From assembly GCA_963823105.1 (NCBI GenBank), contig CAWGKC010000019.1:1-64000 (forward strand): 64,000 nucleotides of DNA, given 5' to 3'. How positions within the stretch are numbered: the first letter of the stretch is position 1; each line of letters starts with the position of its first letter. Source of the stretch: JAJYKC01 sp963823105 (lineage in GTDB: Bacteria; Acidobacteriota; Terriglobia; Bryobacterales; Bryobacteraceae). Below are positions 36,254 through 45,080 of the stretch, piece by piece. The translations under genes and the position numbers were made by a program. A model generated the notes under the pieces. It made no database searches. It saw only the letters and a list, made by a program, of their open reading frames with translations, and had not been told where the DNA came from.

Positions 36254-37504
36254 CTAGCGGCCGTAGGCGGCGCCGGAGTAAACGAGGGCGGCGGGGGATG
36301 AAGGCTGGGCGGGTTGAGCGTAATAGCCTTGATCGCGCAAGTTGCGATAGACGGCGCCGGCGACGCCGGAGGCGACGGGGCCGTTGACGGCGTGGCCGCC
36401 GGTGAGGAGGACGACGACGACGACTTTGCGGCCTGCGATTTCCTGGAAGGAGCCGAACCAGCCGAGGTGAGTGGGAGAGCGGTTATCGGTGCAGGTGCCG
36501 GTTTTGCCGAAGATGGGTTGTTCGGGGTCGAAGATGGCGCGGCGGGCGGTGCCGAAGGCGACGGCGCCCATCATTCCGGGGCGCACCGCGGGAATCGCTT
36601 TTTCGATTTCCAGATGGCGCTTGACGCGGGGAATGAACTGGTCGATATCGTCCTGGCTGCGCGGGTATTGCAAATAATAAAGCGTGCCTCCGTTGGCGAC
36701 GGCGGAAACGAGCGCGGCTAATTGCAGCGGAGTGAAATAGAAGCCTTCGCCGAAGCTGGTCATCATCCCCAGACCGTCGGAGGGAGGAGCTTCGGGGAGC
36801 GGGGAGACCTGTTCGCCCGCGATGTTGAGGCCGGCCTTTTCGCCGAGGCCGAATTGGCGGGCGTAATCGGTGATGCGGTCGAAACCGAGGCGATCGCCGA
36901 CGGTGGAGAAATAGACGTTATTGGAATGGGCGAGGGCGTTGGTGAGATCGATTCGCGAGCGGCGGCCGATGTGCATTTCGGAGTCGGGATCGATGACGCC
37001 TTCGCTGAGGCCGGCAAGCGAGGCGACGATTTTGATGGTGGAGCAAGGCTCGAAGCCTTCCTGGAAGGCGAGCTTTTGATTGACGATGGAAAGGATGCGG
37101 CCGGAGGAAGGATCGGCGACGACCACCGAACCGTTATAAGGGCCGAGGGCCTTGACGGCGGCCTGGCGAACCAGCAGATCTTCGCCATCGACGAGATCGC
37201 CGAGGGTGGAATCGGCGAAGGTGGGAGAGAGCCAGGGGTTGAAGGCGGCGCGGCGATGGCGGGCGCGGCCCGCGGTGGAGGTGAAAGAGACTTCGCGGAG
37301 GGTGGCGCGATTGGACGGCGTGGCGACCGCGTTGTGGTGGAGAGAAGAGTGGCGGCGGTGGGTGGAGGAGGCGGTGGGCGCCGGAGCCTTGGCGGCCACG
37401 GCCGTCGTGGACGCGGTGTGGCGGCGATGGTGTTTTTTTGCGGCGAAGGCGGCCGGGGCGAGGGCGCAGACCAACACGAGCAGCACTGGGAGCGGTCGAA
37501 TCAT
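36254..37504 (-). CDS. penicillin-binding protein, transpeptidase domain
   Basis: 416 residues. A signal peptide or anchor (LPVLLVLVCALAPAAFA) is followed by a ~70-residue low-complexity linker rich in H, T, A and R. The transpeptidase domain has the three serine-enzyme motifs: SxxK at Ser155-Lys158 (EPCSTIKIV), SNN at 194-196 and KTGT at 334-337. It lacks the long N-terminal module of class A or FtsI-type PBPs, so it is a short class B-like enzyme or a beta-lactam sensor-like protein. It cross-links peptidoglycan peptides in the periplasm. ATG 37504 starts the signal peptide; longer frames upstream have none. Confidence 0.85.
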   Translation of the reverse strand: MIRPLPVLLVLVCALAPAAFAAKKHHRRHTASTTAVAAKAPAPTASSTHRRHSSLHHNAVATPSNRATLREVSFTSTAGRARHRRAAFNPWLSPTFADSTLGDLVDGEDLLVRQAAVKALGPYNGSVVVADPSSGRILSIVNQKLAFQEGFEPCSTIKIVASLAGLSEGVIDPDSEMHIGRRSRIDLTNALAHSNNVYFSTVGDRLGFDRITDYARQFGLGEKAGLNIAGEQVSPLPEAPPSDGLGMMTSFGEGFYFTPLQLAALVSAVANGGTLYYLQYPRSQDDIDQFIPRVKRHLEIEKAIPAVRPGMMGAVAFGTARRAIFDPEQPIFGKTGTCTDNRSPTHLGWFGSFQEIAGRKVVVVVLLTGGHAVNGPVASGVAGAVYRNLRDQGYYAQPAQPSSPAALVYSGAAYGR

Positions 37505-37660
37505 GCTAAAAACTCCTCCGTAATGCTCATCGGCAAGGCCATCCTTCTTATTATCACCCACTATCTCAGTACGAACCGTTCGGGCTACCTCTCCCGAATA
37601 AAACAGATAAGCCTCATTATGTCCTATGATCGGGGTCCGGTCAATAGTTAAGTGGCTGGC

Positions 37661-37708
37661 GGAAAAGAGAAAAGGGACAGGGGCGACCCGGAGAGTGGTG
37701 AGTCGCCC
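37661..37708 (-). terminator. terminator after PEP-CTERM gene 1
   Basis: Read on the minus strand, GGGCGAC and GTCGCCC (37708-37702 and 37687-37681) form a 7-bp stem with a 14-nt loop. A T-rich run (CCCTTTTCTCTTTTCC) follows, a good intrinsic terminator for the gene ending at 37740. Confidence 0.7.
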
Positions 37709-37739
37709 GCATCCCTCAGCGCAGGGAGAAGGATAAAGG

Positions 37740-38318
37740 TTAGCGTTTGACGAGCCGGCGCTTGGCGGCGAGAAGGCCGGCCGCGCCGAGGAGGAACAGG
37801 CCGAAGGCGCCGGGTTCGGGTGTAGGCGAGGTCGTGACGATCTCGAATGCCGCTTCGCCATGGGAGAAGGCGGTGGCTTCGGCGGCGATCATCGCGAACG
37901 AGAGGGTGCTCATACCCGGGCCGAGGAAAAACTCGCCGTGGCTCGCCAGCGGATCGTTCAGGCAAGCGAGCGGATCGTTGCCGCAAGTGCCGAGATCGTA
38001 GACGGGAGCGGTGGTGTCGCCAAGCACCGATGTTCCGTTAAAAACGGAAAACTGACTGGCATGCCCGAACAAGCCGGTGACGATCAATTCGGCGCCGCTC
38101 GTGCCGGCCGTGAAGGTCCAGGGCGCGGTACCGGGGTTGTCAAGCACCGTTCCCAGGGAACCGGTGAAGCTGGGAGCGTTATAGAGCGGCGTTCCCGTTG
38201 GCCCGCCCCACTGGACGGCATACCATTGATTGGAGACGATGGAGTCGCAAAAGGCCGCTGGCGCGCCCAAAGCCGCCAGCGCCGTGAATGCCACGAACCC
38301 GAAGAGTTTATGGTTCAA
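37740..38318 (-). CDS. PEP-CTERM sorted exported protein 1
   Basis: 192 residues. Signal peptide FGFVAFTALAALGAPAAFC, a beta-rich mature domain with a Cys pair (GTCGNDPLACLND), and a C-terminal sorting tail: PEPG, a hydrophobic helix (AFGLFLLGAAGLLAA) and the basic end KRRLVKR. PEP-CTERM proteins are processed by exosortase, which is not encoded in this window, and usually end in the matrix or cell surface. The start is TTG (38318) with the strong Shine-Dalgarno GGGAGGAA upstream. It is a tandem paralogue of the gene at 38552, and the two mature domains align along their length. Confidence 0.8.
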   Translation of the reverse strand: MNHKLFGFVAFTALAALGAPAAFCDSIVSNQWYAVQWGGPTGTPLYNAPSFTGSLGTVLDNPGTAPWTFTAGTSGAELIVTGLFGHASQFSVFNGTSVLGDTTAPVYDLGTCGNDPLACLNDPLASHGEFFLGPGMSTLSFAMIAAEATAFSHGEAAFEIVTTSPTPEPGAFGLFLLGAAGLLAAKRRLVKR

Positions 38319-38481
38319 ACCAGTTTCCTCCCGATATAGAGAAACTTCCGTTCCCGGTGGCCTACACTTCAGGCTTAGCTTCCCATCCCCATAGGATTGT
38401 ATCACCGGATCGGGCGAATTGGAAGGAAAAAATTGGGGTGGTTCCGGAAAATCCAGACGCGCGGGAGCACGAAGGAGAAAG

Positions 38482-38524
38482 GGACGCGGGCGACCCTGGG
38501 GTGGTGGTGGATCGTCCCGCGTCC
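38482..38524 (-). terminator. terminator after PEP-CTERM gene 2
   Basis: GGACGCGGGCGA (38482-38493) pairs with TCGTCCCGCGTCC (38512-38524) with one bulged base, a long GC stem just downstream of the gene ending at 38552. The following minus-strand bases (CTTTCTCCTTC) are only moderately T-rich. Confidence 0.65.
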
Positions 38525-38551
38525 TTTCAGCCAAGGAGCAAGGAAACTGCG

Positions 38552-39130
38552 CTAGCGCCGGAGGAGACGGCGCTTGGCGGCGAGAAGGCCGGCCGCGCCG
38601 AGGAGGAACAGGCCGGCGGCGCCGGGTTCGGGGGTGGCGCTGTTGGGAGTGAAGATCTCGAATGCCGCGCCGCCGCTGGTGAAGCCATTCGCCTCCGCGA
38701 ACATCGTCATGGAGATGGTGCTGAGTCCGGGGCTGAGGAAGAAGTAGCCGTGGCTGAGGAGGGGATCCTGCAAGCAGACGATGGGGTCGTTTCCGCAGGT
38801 GTGACCGTCGTTGGCCGGAACGGAGGTGATGCCGAGACCGGTGGCTCCATTGAACACGTTGAACTGATCGCCGTCGATGAACAGATCGGTGACGATCAAC
38901 TCGGCGCCGGAGGCTCCGGCGGTGTAGGTCCAGGAAGAGGCGCCGGGATTGTCGAGAACGGTGCCGGCGGAGCCTACATATCCAGGAGCGTTAAAAACAG
39001 GCGATCCGATACCGCCATTCCACTGGATGGCGTACCACTGATTGGCGACGAGGCTGTCACAGAAGGCGGATGGCGCGGCCAGAACGACGAGCGCGGCGAA
39101 GGCCGATAAGCCGCAAAATATGCGTTTCAA
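38552..39130 (-). CDS. PEP-CTERM sorted exported protein 2
   Basis: 192 residues, paralogue of protein 1. Shared blocks include GTVLDNPG, SGAELIVT, TCGNDP and the tail PEPGAAGLFLLGAAGLLAAK followed by RRLLRR. Signal peptide: LSAFAALVVLAAPSAFC. Start is TTG 39130 with Shine-Dalgarno GAGGAGGGA; longer ATG readings upstream would spoil the signal peptide. The two genes lie in tandem, each with its own hairpin terminator, so they are probably separate transcripts from a recent duplication. No ligand or enzymatic motif is visible. Confidence 0.8.
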   Translation of the reverse strand: MKRIFCGLSAFAALVVLAAPSAFCDSLVANQWYAIQWNGGIGSPVFNAPGYVGSAGTVLDNPGASSWTYTAGASGAELIVTDLFIDGDQFNVFNGATGLGITSVPANDGHTCGNDPIVCLQDPLLSHGYFFLSPGLSTISMTMFAEANGFTSGGAAFEIFTPNSATPEPGAAGLFLLGAAGLLAAKRRLLRR

Positions 39131-39299
39131 TGAGAATCCCTCCTCAGTTGCTTGTACACCCACGTTTCGCCGAAGTCGATCAACCCGGATTCATCCGGCA
39201 CCTGAAAAGTGTAGCATCGCATACATCGAATTGAAAGAGGAAATAAGGCCCTGGAGAGCCGGAACCGCGATTTTTCGGTACTAGAACCGTTCTATGAGT

Positions 39300-41210
39300 T
39301 TAGGGGCTTGGCTTCACGTCGAATCGCCCGAAAATGAGGCCGAGGTCGCGGCGATCTCCCGGAAAATGAGTGACTCGATCGACGGCGAGGGTGATTTTGA
39401 TGAGGTAGACGCCCGTGACCTGCGGGGGGAGGGGAACGGCTTCGACGAAGGGGTGGCTGGGTGGATCGAGGGCGATGGTTCCGGCGGGGATGCCGTTGGC
39501 GGCGACCGATAGGTGGACGGGGCCGCTGGCGGCGACGGCGGGCGGCAGGAAGCCGGAGAGGACGAGAGACTCGCCAGGGCCGGAGGGGCCGGCGATTTCG
39601 AAGGTGGCGGAACGGGGCATCCAGCGGAAGCCGTTTTCGATGGGGAACCATTCCGGCCCGAGGCGGGAGGTATAAAGTGGATCGCCGGCATCGACGCCCC
39701 ATCGGTTGAGAGTGAGAAACTGCGCGGCGAGGATTTTCTTGTAGGCTTCGGTGACGTCGAGGAGGCCGGAGGAGGAAACCGATATGACGATGGCCCGGTT
39801 CTGGCGGAGAGCGTTCAACGCTTCGCTGGCTGGGGCGATGTAATCGGCGATGCCTCCCCACTCCGGGTGCGGGGCGATGTCGCGTTCCGAGCCTGGGGCG
39901 AGATAGACGCGGCCAATGCCGAGCAGTTGGAAGGGATGGTCGCCGAAGCCGGCCCAGAAGAGGTTGTCGCTGACGTTGTCGAGCAGGATCATGCGGTCCG
40001 GATGGGCTTTGTGAACGGCGTCGAGGCCTTGGAGGAGGACTTTCATATTTTTGGCGCGCGCGTAGTACCAGCGCAGGTTGACTTGAAGATCGGTGAGGGA
40101 GAAGAACAGATAAGCGGCGGCGAGGATAGCGGCGAGGGAGAACGGAAGAAGCTGCCGGGTGGAGACGGCGGAGGCGATGGCCCAGGCGGCGAGGAGGGCG
40201 AGTCCGGTGAGAGGGAGGGTGAGGTAGTAGTCCTGGATGTGGTTCTTGAGGGGAAGAACGGGGGCGATCAGCAGGACGAACCAGAGGAGGAAGAAGAGGC
40301 CGAGGGGGTCGCGGCGGCGGAGTTTCCAAATGGCGAAGGCGAGGAGGGCGAGAGTGAAGGCGAGAGAAAGGGCGAGGCCGAGGGGCAGGGGATGCCAGTT
40401 GCGCGCGTCGGGGCGGAAGGCGGCGAAGGCCATGAGCCAGTAGACACGGAAAGTGGAGAGGACGCTCGCGTCGAAATAGAGGCGATAGAGAGGATCGGAG
40501 GAAGGTTTGACGAGAGCGAAGTGGGCGGCGATGAAGGCGATGGACGGGAGGAAGAGAGGCAGGGTCTGGCGGAAGTACGAGCGGGCGAGGAGGAGCGAAT
40601 ACGCGGCGGCGAGGGCGGGGAAGACGACGATGTGCTCGAGGGCGCCGAAGCCGAGGAGGAAGCAAGCCCAGAGAGCGAGGCGGTCGGCGCGGCGGCCGGA
40701 CTCGATATGGCGGAGGAGGAAAAAGAAAGCCGAGAGCAGGAAGAAGGCGCAGAGGAGTTCGTTGTAGGCGGAGCTCCAGGACATGGCCTGCGCCATGGAG
40801 GCGTTAGCGCACCAGAGAATCGGGGCGAGGAACGCGGCGAGGCGGGAGCGCGTAAGGCGGCGGGCGATGAGCGAGAGCAGGGCGAGGTTAGCGAATTGCG
40901 TGAGGAAGGCCCAGGCGCGGAAGGGGATGGCGTTCAGCCCGAAGAGGCTGGAGAACACCATGAAATAGAGGCGCTCGCTGAGGGTGCGGACGGTGCCCTG
41001 GGCGAGCGGAGCGAACAGGGCCCAGAGGAGGTCGCGGAAGCTATGGACCTGGAGGCGGAGGCCGAGCCAGGCGAAATCGTCGGAGGTGAACCAGGTTTTA
41101 AGGGCGTACCAATTTACCCAGAGGCAGAAGAGCATGGGCACGGCAAGCGCGGCCCAGCGCCAGCGGTTGGGGGAGGCGACGGACGGGGATGGAGGGGAGG
41201 GCGCCGTCAC
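39300..41210 (-). CDS. multi-pass membrane protein, glycosyltransferase (GT-C)-like
   Basis: 636 residues with ten or more membrane helices in the first ~400 (WAALAVPMLFCLWVNWYAL, LALWACFLLGFGALEHIVVF, LLPFSLAAILAAAYLFFSL). A DD pair in the first loop (WFTSDDFAWLGLRL) is like the acidic catalytic loop of GT-C lipid-linked sugar transferases. The last ~200 residues are soluble, with a beta-sandwich-like end (ATFEIAGPSGPGESLVLSGF). It would transfer a sugar from a polyprenyl carrier to a target outside the cytoplasm. Third gene after the molybdopterin oxidoreductase and lipoprotein genes on this strand, with a 10-bp gap. GT-C function is inferred from topology and the DD loop. Confidence 0.6.
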   Translation of the reverse strand: MTAPSPPSPSVASPNRWRWAALAVPMLFCLWVNWYALKTWFTSDDFAWLGLRLQVHSFRDLLWALFAPLAQGTVRTLSERLYFMVFSSLFGLNAIPFRAWAFLTQFANLALLSLIARRLTRSRLAAFLAPILWCANASMAQAMSWSSAYNELLCAFFLLSAFFFLLRHIESGRRADRLALWACFLLGFGALEHIVVFPALAAAYSLLLARSYFRQTLPLFLPSIAFIAAHFALVKPSSDPLYRLYFDASVLSTFRVYWLMAFAAFRPDARNWHPLPLGLALSLAFTLALLAFAIWKLRRRDPLGLFFLLWFVLLIAPVLPLKNHIQDYYLTLPLTGLALLAAWAIASAVSTRQLLPFSLAAILAAAYLFFSLTDLQVNLRWYYARAKNMKVLLQGLDAVHKAHPDRMILLDNVSDNLFWAGFGDHPFQLLGIGRVYLAPGSERDIAPHPEWGGIADYIAPASEALNALRQNRAIVISVSSSGLLDVTEAYKKILAAQFLTLNRWGVDAGDPLYTSRLGPEWFPIENGFRWMPRSATFEIAGPSGPGESLVLSGFLPPAVAASGPVHLSVAANGIPAGTIALDPPSHPFVEAVPLPPQVTGVYLIKITLAVDRVTHFPGDRRDLGLIFGRFDVKPSP

Positions 41211-41220
41211 TCTCCTGACA

Positions 41221-41826
41221 TTATCGGATAGCGATGGCGGAGACGGGTAAGGATTTGTCTAATCGACGTCGAGGAAGGCGGGGTTGCGAAGGGCGGAGGC
41301 TCGTTTTCGGGCTTTCGAAGGCGAGAGACATGGCGACGAGGCCGAGCTCGCGGCGGTCGGCGCCTTCGGGGGGCAGTATTTTGTCGAGGGTGAAATCGAC
41401 GGTGACGGCCTCGCCGGTGAGAGCGGCGGCAGGGACTTCCTGGCGGTAAGTAAAATCGCCGGGAGCCGAATATGTTTCGGGGGGAAGAGTGAGGCCATTG
41501 ACGGCGGCGTAGAGGGTGAGCGGGCCGAGCTTGCGGATGGAGACGTCGGGAACGTTGAATTTGAAGACAAGCTGGGTGGGTTTTTTCCCGGCGGGGGAAG
41601 GGAGGACGGCGGAGAATTGGCGGGCGGTCCAGCGCCAGGAGTTGCCTTCGGGATCGTAGAAGCCATGCACAAGTTGGACGGCGGCGCGGGGGTCGGCGAC
41701 GGCGAGGTGGGAGGATAATTGCGGGCTGCCCATGGCGACGGGGTCTTGACGATGGCGGCGCTGGCGCTTGCAGGCGGCGGGGAAGAAGGCGAGGAGGATG
41801 GCGAGGGAGAGGGTCAGTCGCCGCAT
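41221..41826 (-). CDS. putative lipoprotein
   Basis: 201 residues. The N-terminus LSLAILLAFFPAACK is a lipoprotein signal with a lipobox-like AAC, so the mature protein is probably anchored to a membrane by its first Cys. The body is beta-rich (PTQLVFKFNVPDVSIRKLG, TLYAAVNGLTLPPETYSAPG, VTVDFTLDKILPPEG). The last ~25 residues are Arg/Pro-rich and unlike the rest; a frame error near 41290 is possible. The start overlaps the end of the oxidoreductase gene by 13 bp; the glycosyltransferase-like gene follows after 10 bp. Not recognised beyond this. Confidence 0.6.
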   Translation of the reverse strand: MRRLTLSLAILLAFFPAACKRQRRHRQDPVAMGSPQLSSHLAVADPRAAVQLVHGFYDPEGNSWRWTARQFSAVLPSPAGKKPTQLVFKFNVPDVSIRKLGPLTLYAAVNGLTLPPETYSAPGDFTYRQEVPAAALTGEAVTVDFTLDKILPPEGADRRELGLVAMSLAFESPKTSLRPSQPRLPRRRLDKSLPVSAIAIR

Positions 41827-43880
41827 GCTTCCACCTGGACGAGGCAGCTATAGAAGACCGGGCCGCCGCCGATGTCGGTGAGGCGGTCGGAGGTCAGGTC
41901 GTTGATCTGTTCCCGGTGCGGGGAGAGTTGGCGCCAGCGGACGGAGGGAGCGCGGACGACGCCGGGGCGGACGGCGGAGGACTCCTCTGTGGGGGCGACT
42001 TCGGCGGTGAGGCGGCACGAGCCCCGGTCGTTAAATATCCGCACCAGATCGCCGTGGGCAATGTGGCGAGAGGCGGCGTCGGCGGGGTGGATGTGAACGA
42101 CGGCGGTTTGGCGGTCCACCTCCGGGCGGTTGCCGAAGGTGGAGTTCATGCTGTCATCGTTTTTGGATGAGATCAGTTCGAGCGGGTAATGCGCGAGCAG
42201 AGCGGGCGAACCCAGGCGCGATTCCTCCGGCGGGGTGTAGCGCAGGGAGGCGGCGTCGAATTCGCACTTGCCGGAGGGCGTGCCGAAAGCGCCATGGACG
42301 AAGGGCAGGAAAGGTTCGCCTTCGGGCGAGACGTTGAGGCGGACCCAGCGCTCGCCTTCCAGGCGTTCGAGCGTGATGCCGGCGAGGAAGGGGTGGCGCG
42401 TTTTAAGCAAGTTGCGGATCATGTCGTCCTCCGTGTCGCGGAAACAGGCTTCGGAGAATCCCATTCGCTCCGCTAGTAATGTAGACACGGCGACGTTGGA
42501 TTTTGTTTCACCGGGAGCGGGGAGGGCGGGGCGGGCAAGTTGAAGATAGTAGTGTCCGTAGGCGATGTAGAGATCGCTGTGTTCAAGGAATGTGGTGGCG
42601 GGGAGGAGGACGTCGGCGAAGTTCGCGGTGTCGGTTTGAAATTGCTCATGCACGACTACAAAAAGGTCCTCGCGCAGCAGGCCTTGTCTGACCAGATTTT
42701 GCCTGGGGGCGACGGCGGCGGGATTGGAATTGTAGACGAACAGACACTGGATGGGAGGGTCGTTTAATTCCGTGAGGGCTTTTCCGAGCTGGGACATGTT
42801 GACAAGGCGGGCCTCGCGGCCGAGCGGGGAGCGGGACTGCAGCTCGGGCATTTCGAGGGCTTCGGTATTCAAATGGAAGGCGCCGGAAGTGGAAAGCTGG
42901 AGACCGCCTCCGGGTTCGCGCCAGGAGCCGGTGAGGGCGGGGAGGGCGGCGATGGCGCGGACGGCTGCGCCACCGCGCTCGCTGCGCTGGATGCCGTAGT
43001 TGAGGCGGATGACGGCGGGGCGGACGGTTGCGTACTCGCGGGCGAGCGATACGATGTCCGCCGCGGGAATGCCGGTGAGGGCGGCGGCGCGATCGGGAGG
43101 GTAATCGAGGGCGAGGGCGCGGAGGTCTTCGATGCCGGCTGTGTAGTTTTCTATATAGGATGCGTCTTCGAGGCCTTCGGCGAAGATGACGTTCATGAGG
43201 GCGAGGGCGAGCGCGGCGTCGGAGCCGGGGTAGATGGGGAAGTGTTTGTCGGCGAGGCGGCCGGTGCGGTTGCGGATGGGATCGATGACATAGAAACGCG
43301 CGCCGCGGCGGCGGGCTTCGACGATGAAGGGCCACAGATGGACGTTGGTGCCGAGGATGTTGGCTCCCCAGGCGAGGATGAGGCGGGAGTGGACGAACTG
43401 CTCGGGCTCGGTTCCATAGCGATGGCCGAGGGTGGCGCGGAGGGCGGCGGTGCCGGTGGAGGAGCAGATGGTGCGGTCCAGCCGCGAAGCGCCGAGGCGG
43501 TGGAAGAAACGGTGGTTCATGCCGGAGAAGTTGAGTTGGCCCATGGTGCCGGCGAAGCTATAAGGAAGGATGGCTTCGGGGCCGGGCGAGGCGGAGATGG
43601 ATTTCAGGCGAGATGCGATGGTGTCGAGCGCTTCGTCCCAGGTGATGCGGGTGAATTTGCCCTCGCCCTTGGCGCCGATGCGTTTTTGAGGATAGAGGAG
43701 GCGATCGGGCGAGTATTCGCGTTCGAGATAGCGGGCGACTTTGGCGCAGAGGAAGCCCCGGGTGACGGGGTGAGAGGGATCGCCCCGCAGGCGGCTGCCG
43801 CGGCCGTCTTCGACATCGATTAAGAGGGAGCAGGCGTCGGGGCAATCCAAGGCGCAGACGGAATGGCGCGTCCCTGGCAA
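41814..43880 (-). CDS. molybdopterin oxidoreductase (DMSO reductase family)
   Basis: About 688 residues from TTG 43880. It opens with the iron-sulfur motif region RHSVCALDCPDACSL and GFLCAKV, followed by the family blocks SFAGTMGQLNFSGMNHRFFH, LAWGANILGTNVH, VIDPIRNRTG and GSDAALALALMN, all of the bis-MGD enzyme group. The C-terminal domain (GDLVRIFNDRGSC) is present. These enzymes reduce or oxidise small substrates by oxygen-atom or electron transfer; the type cannot be told. No signal peptide is seen. TTG 43880 fits the family N-terminus; longer starts up to 44063 overlap hisC by 138 bp. TATAAT lies 6 nt ahead of TTG, so the mRNA may be leaderless. Confidence 0.75.
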   Translation of the reverse strand: MPGTRHSVCALDCPDACSLLIDVEDGRGSRLRGDPSHPVTRGFLCAKVARYLEREYSPDRLLYPQKRIGAKGEGKFTRITWDEALDTIASRLKSISASPGPEAILPYSFAGTMGQLNFSGMNHRFFHRLGASRLDRTICSSTGTAALRATLGHRYGTEPEQFVHSRLILAWGANILGTNVHLWPFIVEARRRGARFYVIDPIRNRTGRLADKHFPIYPGSDAALALALMNVIFAEGLEDASYIENYTAGIEDLRALALDYPPDRAAALTGIPAADIVSLAREYATVRPAVIRLNYGIQRSERGGAAVRAIAALPALTGSWREPGGGLQLSTSGAFHLNTEALEMPELQSRSPLGREARLVNMSQLGKALTELNDPPIQCLFVYNSNPAAVAPRQNLVRQGLLREDLFVVVHEQFQTDTANFADVLLPATTFLEHSDLYIAYGHYYLQLARPALPAPGETKSNVAVSTLLAERMGFSEACFRDTEDDMIRNLLKTRHPFLAGITLERLEGERWVRLNVSPEGEPFLPFVHGAFGTPSGKCEFDAASLRYTPPEESRLGSPALLAHYPLELISSKNDDSMNSTFGNRPEVDRQTAVVHIHPADAASRHIAHGDLVRIFNDRGSCRLTAEVAPTEESSAVRPGVVRAPSVRWRQLSPHREQINDLTSDRLTDIGGGPVFYSCLVQVEACGD

Positions 43881-43886
43881 GATTCG

Positions 43887-43892
43887 ATTATA
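43887..43892 (-). promoter_or_regulatory. -10 box of the molybdopterin oxidoreductase gene
   Basis: Perfect TATAAT on the minus strand. The 6 bases CGAATC separate it from the TTG start at 43880, as needed for a leaderless mRNA. A matching -35 box is weak. Confidence 0.5.
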
Positions 43893-43924
43893 ACGCGGGG
43901 CGGCGGCGTTACCATGGGAGTGGA

Positions 43925-45022
43925 ATGCCGCTGGTACCTCCTTACATCGCGTCGTTGCAGCCTTACGTGGCGGGGCGGAGCGCGGAATCGGTGCAGCGCG
44001 AATATGGGCTCGCGAGCGTGGCGAAACTCGCCTCGAACGAGAACCCGCTGGGGCCGTCGCCAAGGGCGATGGAGGCGATGCGGGCGGCGGTTGAGGGGTT
44101 GAATATTTATCCCGACGGAGGGCTGGCGCTGCGTGAAGTTCTGGCGCGGAATTTCGACGTGAAGGTGGAGAACGTGGTGGCGGGGAGCGGGTCGGAAAGC
44201 GTGATGTCGAACATCATCCGCGCGTTTCTTTGCGACGAGGACGAGGTGTTGACGACGGAAGCGGCGTTCATCGGGTTTCAGGTGCTGGCGAAGTCGCGCG
44301 GCGTGGCGTACCGCACCGTGCCTTATCGCGAGTGGCATTACGATTTGCCGGCGCTAGCTGAGGCGATTAACGAGCGGACGAAGATCGTGTATCTGGCGAA
44401 TCCCAATAATCCGACGGGAACGATTTTCACGCGGCAGGAGTTCGACCGGTTTTATAAACACGTTCCGGAGCGGGTGCTGATTATTTTGGACGAGGCGTAT
44501 TTCGAGTACGCCAAGGACAATCCGCGGTATCCGGACTCGATGCATTACCGCTATGACAATGTGATCACGCTGCGGACGTTTTCGAAAGTGTACGGCCTTG
44601 CGGGGGCGCGGATCGGGTATGGGTTCGCGCACGAGGAGCTGATCGCGAATTTGTTGAAGGTGAAGCTGCCGTTCGAGCCGTCGGCGCTGGCGGTGGCGGC
44701 GGGGATCGGGGCGCTGGCGGATAAGGAATTTCTGCACCGGTCGCTTGAGTTGAACGCACGGGGGTTGAAGTTTTTATCGGGCGCGCTAAGAGAGATGGGG
44801 TACCGGGTGGTGCCTTCGGAGGCGAATTTTTTGATGGTGGAGTTGAGCGACTCCGAACAGGCGGAGCGGTTGACGGGCGAGCTATTGCGCGAGGGCGTGA
44901 TTATACGTCCGCTGCGGGCGTTCGGGCTGCCGCAGTGCGTGAGGATTTCGACGGGGACGGACGAGGAGAACCGGCGCTGCGCGGCGGCGTTCGAGAAACT
45001 GGCGGCGATGGCTGGAGTTTAG
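43925..45022 (+). CDS. hisC: histidinol-phosphate aminotransferase
   Basis: 365 residues, full length. A PLP enzyme of aminotransferase class I/II, which makes histidinol phosphate from imidazole acetol phosphate and glutamate. Seen: N-terminal LASNENPLGPSP, ANPNNPTGT (158-166), LDEAYFEY (188-195) and the PLP lysine Lys221 in TFSKVYGLAGARIGYG. The C-terminal RPLRAFGLPQCVRISTGT is also typical. Shine-Dalgarno GGGAGTGG precedes the ATG. It diverges from the molybdopterin gene, separated by 44 bp. No other his gene is nearby. Confidence 0.9.
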   Translation: MPLVPPYIASLQPYVAGRSAESVQREYGLASVAKLASNENPLGPSPRAMEAMRAAVEGLNIYPDGGLALREVLARNFDVKVENVVAGSGSESVMSNIIRAFLCDEDEVLTTEAAFIGFQVLAKSRGVAYRTVPYREWHYDLPALAEAINERTKIVYLANPNNPTGTIFTRQEFDRFYKHVPERVLIILDEAYFEYAKDNPRYPDSMHYRYDNVITLRTFSKVYGLAGARIGYGFAHEELIANLLKVKLPFEPSALAVAAGIGALADKEFLHRSLELNARGLKFLSGALREMGYRVVPSEANFLMVELSDSEQAERLTGELLREGVIIRPLRAFGLPQCVRISTGTDEENRRCAAAFEKLAAMAGV

Positions 45023-45080
45023 GTGGTGTCCTAATTTGCCGAGTGAGCGTCTTGTCGCATAGAGGAGGGCAAAGGAGAAA

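Noticed and set aside
39513..41231. 572-codon plus-strand ORF
   Set aside because: Antisense to the multi-pass membrane protein; Glu/Gly-rich translation typical of a shadow frame in high-GC DNA, no motif.
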